Of a stretch of 64,000 nucleotides of DNA, positions 44,175 through 56,800 are shown piece after piece. How positions within the stretch are numbered: position 1 is the first letter of the stretch; every line of letters starts with the position of its first letter. Source of the stretch: Asterochloris sp. CNOR1. Lineage: Eukaryota > Chlorophyta > Trebouxiophyceae > Trebouxiales > Trebouxiaceae. The notes below the pieces were generated by a model. That model was not told where the DNA came from. It saw only the letters and a program-made list of their open reading frames with translations, and did no database searches. Made by a program: the position numbers and the translations under genes. The stretch is from NCBI GenBank assembly GCA_963969365.1, contig OZ017759.1, positions 1,116,001 to 1,180,000 of the forward strand, in the 5' to 3' direction.

Positions 44175-46413
44175 TCAGGAAGCAAAGCGCCAAGCCTTCT
44201 GGGTACTCCACACCAGCAGTTTCCCTGCTCTCCACCCGTGAGGCGCCAACACTCTCTGAATGCAAAGGGAGAGCCCTCTCACCTGCTGGCCTAGGATGCC
44301 AACCCCCTCCACCACAGTGGGGCTCTGCATGGCCAACACCAGGACGTCGTGTCCTTCTTGATTCAGCCATGTTGTTATGGCAAAAGTCCAGATGGCTGGA
44401 CCCGCAGACCACAAGATGTGCTTCCTAGTGAGGGCAGCCCTGCTGATCTTCCAGCGTTGGCTGTGAATGAACTGTGCGACAAGAGTGTCAATGGCGTGGA
44501 TGAGCAGGGGTTGCTGGGGGGCTGAGGCGATGGTCCACTGGCAAAACTGGAGTGGCCACTGATGCTCAAAGGCGCTGGGTGCCTGCAAGGAGTGGCACGC
44601 TAGGCTGTCACTCTTGCTGAGGTGTCAGGCCCAGCAGAAGTAAAGCGCGTCCGGGCGCACCAGCAGCACTCAGTCCCAGAGGTGGCACCTCCCTCCTCTT
44701 TTCAAGTACAACAGGCAGATGCTCAGCCAGAAGAGGTCATTGAGGTGTGCTGCATTGTGCAAACCCATGCAGCTGCCTCTCAACATTGTCAGATTCGCAT
44801 GCAGGCAGGCTTTGCAGCCTTCAAGAGGGCAGCAGCCAATCCAGCTGCCATGCGGGCACCTGGGGAGCTGGGAGAGGCTGGCCTTGCAGCGCAGCCACCT
44901 CAAGCAGCTGCCGGAGGCTGACCTGGACTGACTCCAAGCCCACAAGAAGTCCTGCAGGCTTGCTGCTGTGCAGAGCTGCCTGCCACTGGCTGAAAGGAGT
45001 GACGCACTGCACATCTGTGTCCACGTAAACGCCTCCACGAAACAGCAGCACCAGATAGCGCCACACATCTGCCTGCTCCACGGGAGTGAGGATGCGAAAC
45101 ATGGGCAGTAGGCTCGGGGCGAAGCTCGCCACGTCCTGTGAGCAGGGGCAGAGCTGTCAGCAATGCTGCAAGACTTGCTCGTTGGGGGCCGAAGGCAGAC
45201 CTGCCCTCTAGGCAGGGGAAGAGCCATCACGAAAGCAGCATGAGCCGCAAGCTGGGGGCTAAGCTTGCCATGTCTTGCAGGCAGCATATCAACAATGATA
45301 CAACCTGCAGGGTGGGGGCACGCTAAGACATGTCCTGCAGGCATGACAGATGAGGGTTGGCAACCCAGAAAGCAGCGCTGATCATTGCTTTGTGAGCCAA
45401 GGTTGTGCACTGGAGGGAGGAGGCAGCTTTGATAAGGGAGCAGCTGGCAGTGTAGACAGGCATGCTCATTGGCATGTCGCAACTTGCTTGGCAGACAGGC
45501 ATGTGGACGATCATGCTGCACTGCACCGTTTCCCTGACATATGCTGCATGTTACAGTGGCACCTGCCTGCCAGAGGGCTACAAAAAACATTGAAAGGGCC
45601 AGGCTGCTGGTCAGGCATGCTGAACTATCTTGCAGGCTATGCACTACAGCTGCTCGCCACATATGGGCTTGACAACTTGTGTCTCACCTCCAGCATGCCA
45701 GCATCGTCCACCAGACGCAGTTCCCAGTCAGGGTTCATCTCCTTGCAACCTTGGAGGTGGGGAAGGTCTTGGGACTTGTCCTGCAGTCAAGGTAAAACCA
45801 GTAGCTTTGGAGAGGCAGCTCAGGACCGAAAAACAAAGTGAGGCTCTGGAACATGTCCTACTGTCAAGATCACCGACATGCTCAAGGCAAATCAACTTGC
45901 TGGCAGATAGACCTCATTCGTGGTGGCATCATCACAGCTGAAGTGCCTGTGCCTTGCGCATGGTGTCCAGGCAAAAGTACTTACTTCTTGAAAGCAGCAA
46001 GGACCTGCGAAGCCAAGGGGCCTTGCCTTGAGGGAGCCTGAACCCCCAGGCTAGCCCAGGACACTATCTGTGAGATTCAAAACTGCACCCACCTTCGTGG
46101 TGGCATGCATGGTCTTTGGGATGGACGGGGCTGCCCCGCCGCCCACGGGGAGCACGTCCAAATCTTCAGCACACAGGCTGAGGCCACTGTCTTCCCTCCA
46201 CTTGATGACAGTTTGAGTCAGATTCAGGCCTTGTGTGTCCCAGTCTGGCTCCTCTGCAAGGAGCCTGGCTGCAAGGCCTTGCAGCCGCGCTGTGTCATGG
46301 CTGGGTGCGTGCTGCCTGTGCAGCTTGAGCGGCCTGCTGAGGGCTGCCTGCAGGGCTGTAAGCAGAAGGCCTGCGAAGATGATCAAGGCAATCACCCCTG
46401 TGCGCCTTGGCAT
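44175..46413 (-). CDS. GT32-type (OCH1-like) glycosyltransferase, type II membrane protein
   Basis: Four minus-strand exons join in phase: 46413-46093, 45780-45688, 45135-44860, 44582-44175, 365 residues. The N-terminus MPRRTG is followed by a signal anchor (VIALIIFAGLLLTALQAAL), as in Golgi glycosyltransferases. The catalytic domain has IPKTMHATTK, CKEMNPDWELRLVDD and the metal-binding DxD in FRGGVYVDTDVQ, then LQFCQWTIASAPQQPLL and ILWSAGPAIWTFAI. These are the landmarks of the sugar-binding DxD family to which yeast OCH1 mannosyltransferase belongs. It likely acts in glycoprotein or glycolipid assembly in the Golgi; donor and acceptor sugars are unknown. The exact C-terminus (QRVLAPHGWRAGKLLV to the stop) is plausible but could be altered by one more small intron. 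Confidence 0.85.
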
Positions 46414-46870
46414 TTGATCTGATCTGGTCACATAGGTCTCTGCTGTCGCTGATCAGTGCGGCATGAGAGAGCATCGGCAGTTTGAAGCTATTTTAAGCCT
46501 GGATCATCTTTAGGGAGGAGCCACGGCAGATCGATGCCTGCATGAGCGACCTCGCTGCACCGAGCTGCTGGAGATGTCAATGACGCATGAGAAATGTGTG
46601 ACACAGGGATTACTCTCTGCCAGCTGTCAGACGTGCACTTCAGGTCAAAATTTCAGCATGCATGCCTTGGCTCCTATAGCCTGCCCAGGGTGCCTCTGTC
46701 CTAGAGCTCCTGAGATCAGAAGGTATCGCACGACATCCCAGCTTGCTGCTGGCAAAGCTGTGGCACTAAGGTGACCACCCTGCCTGAAATGCAGGCCTGT
46801 GAGATGGCTTGCAGACAGCTGGCGATGCAGGACTCAGAAGTGTTGCTCCAGCGGCGACAGTGATGGTGAC

Positions 46871-48068
46871 ATGTCAGAACAGATGAGGGAGGATATGCAG
46901 CGAATGCAGCAGAGGGCGCAGCAGTCCCTGCAGCCCAGGCCTCAGGGCTCCGCCTCCTCAGCAGGTCTTGTAAGCTCTAGTCCTGAATGGCCACCGTCTT
47001 GGCCTCCATTTTGAAAGAGCATGTCTGTATCACTGCAGGATGCAGCAGACGGCGGCGCTCTGAAGTCTGCAAAAGATGTGCTTGACAAGGTGATCGGTGC
47101 ATTGTAGCTGCCCCGAGCCTGTGCCCTGCAACTTCCAGGGTCTGTGCTGCACAGCAGAGGCAGGGTGACTTCAGCTGCATTGCAGCGCTGGCTGTGCTTG
47201 AAATGCTTCAGCGGAGTCAAACACACTTTGTGCGGTGTTGATGGGAGCCTGCCTCTCACCAAGTGCTGTGGGCATGGAGCCCCGATGCACTGTAAATGAG
47301 CAGTGCTGCGACCCTGAGTGATGCCATGCTGCACAACATTGTACTGCAATGCATGGTCAGCAGATTGCATTGTTCAGCAGACTGATGAGCTGACCCTTTC
47401 CCACAGGTGCTTATAGCAGACTTCTTCTTCGTGTGCCTTGCTTTGGCCTGGCTGGCAGCTGGCGTGGGGGAGAAGGGCGCCCTGCACAGCTCGGTGAGCC
47501 CCAACTCTTTTTGTCAAATTGTGGCAGCAACTACAGCTGCTTCTGTCAACTCACCTTTCTGACGGCTAGCACATGTGTTTTCAACATAGCCAATGCAACC
47601 TTTGCATCAGCAGTGATGTCATACTGCCAGGTGGCATACGATTCACACCAGGGCCACGTAACTGTCCAAGGGGTGCCAGTGCTCTGAGGCCAACTAGATG
47701 GCTCCATAAGCACAGATCTGTCAGCCTCCGCCCTTGCTGTGAGCACATGCTGCTTTGGCTGAGGTGTGGTGGCCGCGCAGCTCAAAGAAGCTGCGGGCAT
47801 TGCTGAGCTAGCACATTCAGTGCTTATGGGTAAAAGGTGCGCAGCTCAACGTTGTGGATGATGCCTGCAGATCCTTTTAGATGCCTGGTACCCCTTGTGG
47901 CAAGTAGTGATCCAGCCAGCCCTTGGCGTGCTCATGCTTGGAGCGGTGAGCATGCTTCTGACAACTGTCAGTTCCATAATACAGCATGTCAAATATTACA
48001 GCAACACTGTTGATGCAGCTAGTCTCGGGGCTGGTGGGCAAGCTAAACAAGTAGGCTCAGGCGTCTGA
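46871..48068 (+). CDS. Small two-helix membrane protein, unknown
   Basis: Four exons join in phase 0: 46871-46969, 47039-47089, 47407-47493, 47871-48068, 144 residues from the ATG at 46871. It starts with a charged helix (MSEQMREDMQRMQQRAQ), then SAKDVLDK|VLIADFFFVCLAL and AWLAAGVGEKGALHSS. A second hydrophobic segment follows (LWQVVIQPALGVLMLGA), and the protein ends QAKQVGSGV. The frame is open upstream of this ATG (SSGDSDGDMSEQ), so one or more 5' exons, perhaps with a targeting peptide, may be missing. The two helices with short loops look like a small organelle-membrane protein. No family recognised. Confidence 0.65.
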
Positions 48069-48305
48069 CGAGAGATGACTGGAACAGTATGGCAAAGCGG
48101 GATGGTCATGGTCATGGTCACAGAGCTGTAGCAGTGTGACTCCCGGATGAGGCTATGCATGGCAGACCCCTCAAAGTCTGATGACAGGGATCAACTCTCT
48201 GATATGAAGTCTGAAGGGCTCCCCATTGCCAAATCGAACTCTCTCATTGCCAGAGAGAGGGTCCATCTCGACTGAGGGATTAGGAATTTGTAGGTTTGCG
48301 CTGAC

Positions 48306-50335
48306 CTACAGCCACCACATAGTAGCCAGGCGAAACATTGAGTGCAAAGTCACCTGATGTACCAGCATGCAGCTCACCTCAAGGGCTAAGTGCCTGCTGA
48401 AAAACTGCCTGTGCCTCAAATTGACGGCCGCTCCATTCAAAGCGCCACCAGCCAGGGTTGCTCCACCAAACTCCCATTGCATTCCAATCCTGGGCTGCAA
48501 TTGGAAGCGGCCGGCGCCCAGCTGCTCAAGACCTGCAGTGAAAGCACCCCTTCCTGGTCGTTGCCACACCCTGTCAGCTAGAGCAATGCTGTATCAACGA
48601 GCAGCTCACGCTGCGGCAGTGCGCACTGGGCTGAGAGACACAAGCCTGAGCCCAACATGCCAAACACCTTCCTGCAGCAGCACACTGCTGGTCATAGGCA
48701 TCAATTTGACTAAGCATCCTTCAACGCAGGAGCGTGGCAGGGCACTCTCCAGGCTTGGCCTGTTTCAAAGAGGAGCCTGCCGCACCTGTACTCAATTGTA
48801 GCAGTGGGCACATCATAGCGCAGTCTGCCCCCAATGAGCCTGTCCTGTGGCAAACAGGATTCTGGCATATTCAGTGCAGCCTGTTCCTTGTAAAAACGCT
48901 GTTGTAAACAGTCTTCACCTTGACGGAGCAGCCATATTGAAAGACACGCAGCCTGAACCAAACGGCGCACTTCAGGTGGACATCACTACAAGAAAGCTGT
49001 CGTCACTGCCATCTTACACCACCTGAAGTCATAGTCTCCGCGCAGATTGAAGGCTAGTGGCAGCAAGTTGATCCTCTTGCGCACTTTGAGTTTGTCTGGG
49101 AACTCTGCTGAGCTAGACAGGATGAGGCCCGGCAGAAGTGGCCCATGACCGGGTGGCATGTCAGCCTCAGGGATGTCTAGGCCCAGCAGCAGGCAGGCTC
49201 CGCTGGCTATCCTGAGCCTGCCCACAAGCCAGCGTCCTGCAGCAAAGCAAAGCAAAGATCATTCTTCAGCCAGATTCATACCTGAATCCTGGGCAGCAGA
49301 AGGAGAGAGCCAGCATTGACTGAGTTTGCTCCTGGGAATGCATCAGGCCCTTCTTGTGAAGCAACTCCCTCACCTTTTCGCTTTGAGCTCAGCAGCAGGT
49401 CGCACTGGGCAGCCCCCACAAGGGAGGCTCTAGGACGACAATGAGTTGACCAAACCTATGATGTACAGTCGAGCTAATGGGACCATTGTGAGGGAGTGCC
49501 TCTATGGCTACGAATGATGCTTGTCAGTACCTCTTGATCAGTCTTCACAACAATATGGTCTTGCTGCAAGGTTAGAAGTGAGCCAACATCAATGCAGGTT
49601 TGGACCCCTCATGGTCAATTAGGCAAGCTGGCTGCCGCTGAAGGAGAGAGGAGGATGGAGGTGTGACAATATTGTACAGGACATGGCCTCCAGGCAGCCC
49701 CTGCAATGGAGTTTCTCATGCTTCTGTACTAGGACAGGGTTTGTTGGATCTGCAAGTCTCAAAGTATGCAAGGAGTCATGCACATGCTGACTGTTGGTGG
49801 GCGGCATTCCTCACAGTGGGCTTCGCCCAAGCTCCGCCGTCCTGCATCTTAGCAGCAGCATCGCCAATTGTCAGGCTTGCTAGCTGCTTGGTGCACCTGC
49901 ATGAATGCCCAGCATGAGCCTGCAAAGGCAGTGTGGCGGTCCCCAACCCAAGTGTCTGTGGCTTCTTGGAGACTGCAAGATGGCAGCATAGCACAAGAGC
50001 CACTCAGCATTGATCTTGTAGTGTCAAGCTGGTCCAAGCCATCCTTTGCATAGTTGAGTCAACATGCTGAGCTGTTGCCTAGAAACCAGCCTGGAGTCCA
50101 CACTGGCTGCCGGGGCATGTTCTCTGATGCGACAGGCGTTTCTCAAATCCTGTGTCCACCACCAGCGCGCTGCCCTGGAGGTGGACAGCCATGTTGGTGT
50201 TGTGAATCTGCGAGCACACAATGTCTCCTTGACTTTGCAAGATTCAGGTGGAACACCATGATGGCCTGCCATCTTGATCTTGACACCCGGCATGCACAGC
50301 GCTATGTTGGACTCAGCAAAGTCTAATTGGGCCAT
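48306..50335 (-). CDS. Beta-strand-rich protein, possibly an envelope beta-barrel
   Basis: Five downstream exons join in phase on the minus strand: 49236-49023, 48985-48919, 48844-48786, 48671-48610, 48532 to about 48306 or 48378. They read RWLVGRLRIASGACLLLGLD, then AFNLRGDYDF|SDVHLKCAVWFRLRV, then DRLIGGRLRYDVPTATIEY, then KVFGMLGSGLCLSAQ, then RFQLQPRIGMQWEFGGATL. Alternating polar and hydrophobic residues with many Gly and aromatic ends recall a transmembrane beta-barrel of an organelle outer membrane, but I cannot name a family. Upstream exons are less certain: one candidate begins MAQLDFAESNIALCMPG at 50335, another at about 50210 has NMAVHLQGSALVVDTGFE. The stop at 48306 is used only if the donor at 48377 is not spliced. 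Confidence 0.5.
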
Positions 50336-50839
50336 CCAGGGGCGACATAGTGAGTAGCCATCTAGACCTCAAAGCTCTGAACAGCGGGGGCACAAAAATG
50401 TGTATCCATGACCCCTCACTCAACAGATGTTGCTCTGTCTTGCGCTGCAAGCAGCTTTGGGCCAATGCAGAGGCAGGGCAGAGCAGGACCCTGTTGCACA
50501 GACAATACTGAGTCAGTGCTACCACCTTGTGCTGCAGGCAGCTGAGGGCCAGTGCAGATGCAGCGCCCTGCTCTGCTTGAAAGGCGCAGTCTGCCAGCAC
50601 CTCTTTGAACCGGCTCTGCAGATCTGAAATTCGCACACACATCTTTTACACTGCACTGGAGTGGTCACAAGCAGGCCATGCAGCACTGAGCAGATATATG
50701 CAACACCAACATTCAAACATACAGGGGTAAGGCATCAGGTGCTCTGGTACCTGCACACAAAGATGAGGGGTCAGAGCTGCAAGACAGTGGCGTCAGCATG
50801 GTTGGCAGAGCATGGTGCAGGCTCACATGTCTATCTGGT

Positions 50840-53800
50840 CCTGCAGGGCTGCCTTGGCTGCGCTTGTGAGCCGGTGGCACCCCACAACGTTCAAACTGGT
50901 CAGAGACTTCATTGTGGCCAGGATGGCCAGCGTGGCATCTGTGCACTTCCAGCAGTACCTGCATGAGCAGACGCGACTTTGTCATTTTCAGAAACACCTG
51001 TTCCCTGTCACGTAGTGCAGGCGTGCAAAGGCTTGAGTACCAGATCCTAGATCTTGGCAGACCAGCCATGCAACCAGCTTGATGACTAGTGCAGACCAGT
51101 TGCAGTCACTTGATGCCGAGCGTGATGCTGAGGCAGCCCAAGATTACTCACATGAGGTCCAGGTAAGCCAAGCGTCTGAGTTGACTGAGGTGCTGGAAGC
51201 CTACACAGTCAGACAACAGAGCTCAACAGTTTGCCATGGATTGCACTCCGGCTGCACTGAAGTGCAAGCAACTCTGCAACATGTCAGCAGTACAGCCGCA
51301 CTGAGACGCAGGGACAGATCTGCAAGCTGGGCTGCACAGACTTTGCTGCCTGGATGCTGCAGGGCTGCACCTATCTGCAGGCAAGACACTTGACGCTGGG
51401 CTGCTCAGGGCTGGCCGCACCATCATCGGTCAGCTGCCAGAAAAACTGCATCTCCAGCCTGCTCAGCTGGGTCATCTGCGCCACCAACTCCATGGCAATG
51501 TCAGTCATCCTAAGATTCCCCTGCAGCGGCAAAGCCAGGGTCAGCCTGAGCACAGCAGGTTTGCACTACCGACCACCTGGCATTCTCACCTCTCAGAGTG
51601 CCCTGTAGCACGGCAAGCCAAGGTCATATATGAGTACAACCCCAGCTAAATGAACAGCAGCCATTATAAGCCTCAGCACAGGGCAGCAGGCAGGCATCTG
51701 CCGCACGAACGCTTCAGGTGCCACCAGAAAGCAAGCTGGACAGCTGCTGAGAACTCTCCAGACTCTTGAGCAGGATCCCTGATGAGCAGCCGCCACTCTT
51801 CCAGCCACCAAGCGACGCCCTGGGTGCCAGGGGCTGGAACTAGCTCCAGGCGCCCACAGGCACTGCTCATGGTCAGAGCATTCACCAGCAGGCCCAGAGT
51901 CCCCAGTCTCTACAGAGACTGCAGCCCCTGCATGCCTGCAGCTGGGCAGCCAGCGGCTGTCCAGGACACCCTTAATCCCTGGTAGAGCTCTCACCAGCAA
52001 GCTGGGGCTTGTGAGCCCTGTTGTCAGCAGCAGCCCCTGGCGGACTCAGTACAGGTATGCTGGGCAGGCAGCAGCGCCCACCCAGCCCAGCAGAGGACCC
52101 AAGATCAAAAGGTCGCAACAGCAGGGCCCCAGGCTGGTCAGCCCTGTGAGCGATGGCAGCCCCCATAAGGCAGCATGTAGGCAGCCAGCATCTCCTCATA
52201 TGCCCTGGATCCCTCAAAGACCTCTCACCAGCAGGCCCAGGCTGGTCAGCCCTGTGAGCGAAAGCAGCCCCTGGATGGCAGCATCAGATATCTGGCGGCA
52301 GCCCTTCAGATTGAGCGAGTGTAGGGAGGTGATCTTGCCGATGGAAGCAGCGCCTTCGTCCGACAGAGCCCAGCAGCTGCTGCAGTTCAGGTGGCGCAGG
52401 CTCTGCAGCCCTGACAGACTTGAGAGTGACACGCCTGCAGCAGCCAGTGAAAGATCTCATGGGTGTCACCCTGCATACTAGGCAGCGCAGGCGCCGCAGG
52501 CTCTGCAGCCTTGACTGGCTTGAGAGCAGAACGCCTGCAGAAGTCAGCAAGGGGCCGCAGAGGGGGTATACATGGAGTGATGCAGTGTTGACACACGCAA
52601 GCTGCCTGCAGCAGCCAGCAAGGGAGACCCTGTGGGCAGTCAGTTCAGCAAAGCAGCCCCGGCAGCCTCAACAGCGACAGGCTCATCAGCAGCCAGCAAG
52701 GTCAGTCATGGCATTGATGCAAAGCTGAGGCATGTCATGGCATCAGGCCGCATGGCACGTCAGCAGCAGTTCGCAACCAGGGTGGCAGTCGGCAAGGTGG
52801 ACCACGTAGAGACTGGCTGTATGTGTGGCAGCTCATCCCAGATACCAGCGGGCAGGATGACCTGTGCGTGTCACGGGGCCTGCGACAACACACCTGATCA
52901 TGAGCAGCAAATCTCACCAAGTACCCCCGTGCAGTCCTGCAGGCTGATGCTCCGAAGGTTGGTCATGGCAGCCAGGACAGCGAGGCACCCATCCCTCAAG
53001 CTGTGGCATGCCTGTGAGCAGCAAACAGCGATATCTGGGACTTCAGGTGTGACAGCAGAGGCAGAAGTGCACGCTGCAGCTGCGACTGCAAGAGTCTGCC
53101 AGGAAAGAAGGTGCCTGCGCTGCTACAATGTTGCCAAGTCAGACATTTGTGAGGCTATATATAGATAACAACTGGCTTTGTGCATATGCCTGCAGAGTAA
53201 TCTCCTCCCTGTTGGTCAAGCTGAGGCCATGGTGAGGGAGTAAACACGAGATAGTGGCTATCTCCATGTGCCTGACCTGCAGAGTGATTTCCTCCATGCC
53301 AGTCAAGCTGAGGTGAGGGATGCACGCTGGCGCTGGGTACACCTGTGCCAGCTTCAGGGCCCTGCAGGGCCAACACTCGCACGGCTGTCTCCATCCTCAG
53401 ACTCAGATGATTTTGAATGCTGCAAATTTTGAGTTGTCTCCAACAGTAACAGTGAAGCTGTGATGCAGTGTTCCTGGTTGCAAGCTATGGCGTCTGGCGG
53501 GGTGCACGTCAGACACCAATGTTTGTGAAGCTGGACACATCAAGTGCCTACCCAAACTCCTCTGCTGCAGTGTGTGCGGGGGGCTGCTCTTGCTGCTGCA
53601 CAACTTGATGCCAAGCAACTTGAACAAAAGGATATCTGCATTCAAGGCACCCACCCACCCAGCTTCCTCTGCTGCAGTGCGCGGCTGGGGCCGCTCTCGC
53701 AGCTGCAGCTCCCTGCACCCGCTGCAGTCCAGCACACGCAAGCTCCTGAGGCAGCTAAACCACTGCACAGCAGCGCAGGAGGTATCACTTTGGGCGGCGA

Positions 53801-56800
53801 TTCCAAACCGCTGACAGCTGGATGACCGCACAGCGGCAGACACTGGGCGAGGCATGTGAAGCGCAGTGCAGGCATCTGTTCCATTGCACAGCAGGAGAGC
53901 GGTTTTGGTGAGGCAGCCGCCCTATGGTGGAGGGAGCTGAACTGATGTGAAGCAGCAGAGGAGCCAGTGGTGCGCAGGCAGTTCATGTGCTGTTCAGCAG
54001 CAGGCCTGGACAGCTTAGCGCCAAGATCCAGCATCACAGTGCCCTCAACACAAACCTGCTGCCATGTAGCCACTGCAAACAACCTGCCAACAGCCAGCAC
54101 CAGCTAAGCATGCTAGCACAATCATCATGCAGCCCATTGGAAGTCAGCTTGCACATAGTATCTCTGCTGGCCAAATGCTTTGACATGGTTCTGTGCAGCC
54201 AAGCTGTGCATGCCAGGTTCCCACTGCCGGCCTGCACACCAACTCCCTGTGCCCACCTGGAGGTCACTGACTCTCACGAACTTGTGCTGCTGCAGCCTGA
54301 GGTGCTGCAGCCGGATCAGGTTGCCCAGAGGAGCCAGCCCCTTGCCTGTGAGACCGCGGCACTCCGACACATCCAGGAAGGTCAGCGCTGTGAGGCCCTC
54401 CAACACCTGCAGGCGACAAGGATGCAACCCCTGGCTGAGACGGCTGCCTGAGCTGAAGCGCCTGCTGCACTGAGAGCTTGCTTGTCAACACCTTTCCAGC
54501 TGATTCAATAGGGTCGGCACAGGGCGGCACCAAGGGGGTGCAGCTCAGCCCTTCTGTCAGATGCCCATGCCACTGGTCCACCCTGGTGCCTGTGTCCATG
54601 TGCATGCATTTCCTGATCAGTGGCAGAGCTCCACACTTGCACTGCTGCCAGCTGTGCAAGCCCCACCATCTCCAGAGGCGTGCCCATCTGTCTTGCTGGA
54701 GCCGTCGTTGCGCTGGCATGGTGCTGCGGCACCCATGTGTTCAAGATGGCAGATCGCTCACCTGCAGGTCTTGCAGGCCGTGGCACTCAGACAGCTCCAG
54801 GTGATGCAGGCGGGCCATGCAGCCCAGGCCCGGCAGGGGCTGCCCAGGGGGCATGACCATGTTGTAGCAGCCATGCATGGAAAGGGTATGAACTCTCGTC
54901 AGCCCTGCAGCCACACTTACATATGTGTGGTTCAAACCCTGACCAAATGGACACCCTGTGTGCAGTCATGAGCGTGCACAGGGCCCTCAGCTGTGCAGAG
55001 TGTCTATGTGCGACAGCTAGCTTACCGTAGGTAAGTTGCAAGACCAAGCTGTGCATCTCTGTTGTCGGTGATAGAGCAATTTGGCACAAATGCTGATGGA
55101 TGCTCAATACTGGCCTGTGTCCAGGTGTATGGAGGCATTGTCCAGCAGATGCACAGCTTCTCAGCTGCACCCTTGTCAGATGCTGGGACATGCTGATAGG
55201 CAGCGAGCAGCATGACCATCTGATGTCAAACTGTCAGGGCAGTACACCTGAAGGCATCTCAAGCCTTCAGCTGATGTCTGCTAACAGGTTGACAGGTGAA
55301 GAACCTCCACGCCTGTCAAAGTCAACATGCAGACTGCCCCAGGCCTGCGGCTCAAGCGCGCCTCAGCCCTTCAGCATGGAGTCATAGGTACCTGACAGGC
55401 GCCTCAAGCCCACAATTGTGATCTGCCAGCAGCTGGACAGATTGAGCACCTCCAGGCTGGTCAGCTGCCCGAGCTCCTGCATGGCCATGTCTGTGAGGCG
55501 GTGGCAGCCCTTCAGGTTGAGCTCCTTCAGGTGCAGGGCGGCCTTCAGCAGGTGCAGCCCTGGCCCTGCAACAAAATTCTGTCTTCAAGCTTGGAGGCAG
55601 GCTGCAGCAGGAGCAGTACCAGGCCTCCAGTTCTTAGGAACTTTTCTTTGAGAGGTTGGTCACGACGCGTCCACACCTACAGCTCGCTTGAGTGGTGTCA
55701 GCCTTCAGCAGATTGAGGTCTGGGTGAAGGTGGCGCTGGAGACCACTACTTGCCGATTTGCCACAGCAGCAGGCCCTGCCACCCTTTAGCTGCCACGGAG
55801 GCATTCAACAGTGACTGAAAAGCCAGCAGCATTCTGTAGCACAGGCAGCCAAGCTCAGCTGCTGAGCCAGGTGCACATGCATGCAGCAGCGTTCTGCTGG
55901 CAACCTGCCATCTCAGGAGCAGCCTCAAGAGGCCTCACTAGATGCCACCGGCACCTCAGCAGCCCCTCCTGTAAGCTCGCAGGCAGCCAGGTTGAGCTGT
56001 GGCATGGCCCAACTGCTGCACACCTGAGCTTGCAGGCAGTCGGAATGAGCTGTGGCAGCGCCTAACAGCTGCGCAGCACTTCAGCGCTCCCTGCGGTTCC
56101 ACACTGGTGATTCAAGGCCGCACCTTCAGCAATTTGTGCATATGTCGCCCCCTGTGAGATGCGCTCACAGGCAGCCAGATTGAGCTGCTGCAGGGCCGGC
56201 AGCTGCGCTATGTGCTGCAGGGCAGCATTGCCCAGCTGCTGGCATCCTCTCAGGCTGAGCTGGTGCAGCCCTAGGCCTGCCAGGCAGGCCAGCCCATCCT
56301 CCGTGATGCGCAGGCAGTTCCACAAACTCAGCGAGCGCAAGCGCGTCAGCAGGGACACCTGAGCCAGGCCTGCAGGCAGTCTATTACTGAACTGGAATGG
56401 TGCTCCGATGTCTAAGCTGCAGGCATCTGCAGGCTTGGTAAGTGCAGGCAGGGGTTCTGGCCAGGCTTGCAGGCAACTGCTTGATGGCTTTTGCTGTGTC
56501 CTGCTGTCAAGCTGCAGGCGGGTCAAGAGACTCAGCGATCGCAGGCATGTAAGCAGCAACCACTTAGCCAGGGCTGCAGGCGATGGGCAAGCTCAGACAT
56601 CGCAGCAGGGTCAGTGGCTCCGCCTGGGCAGACCGCAGGCAGCCCACAGGCAGCAGAGATTTGCATGCCTGAAGCTCGCTCACAGCACCATGTGACAGAG
56701 TCCAAATCATGGCTTGCCTGCATCAGTGATGTCCAGACATCCTGCCAAGTCCAGCTGCTCCAAGGCGGACAGCCCCCCCAGGCAGCTCAGAGCCTGCACA

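Noticed and set aside
44670-45662. Long minus-strand open frame of about 330 codons
   Set aside because: It overlaps the glycosyltransferase in another frame, is Cys/His/Ser-rich, and the spliced frame has the DxD and other family landmarks. It is a shadow frame.
53150-53170. TATATATA as a promoter TATA box
   Set aside because: It lies inside the F-box/LRR gene in intron sequence with no gene start nearby on either strand.
53139-53394. Two copies of LSLTGMEEITLQ / LSLTNREEITLQ as two consecutive LRR units
   Set aside because: They are about 77 bp apart with a stop-containing spacer, so they look like one exon end plus one echo rather than two repeats of the protein. They were not listed as separate exons.
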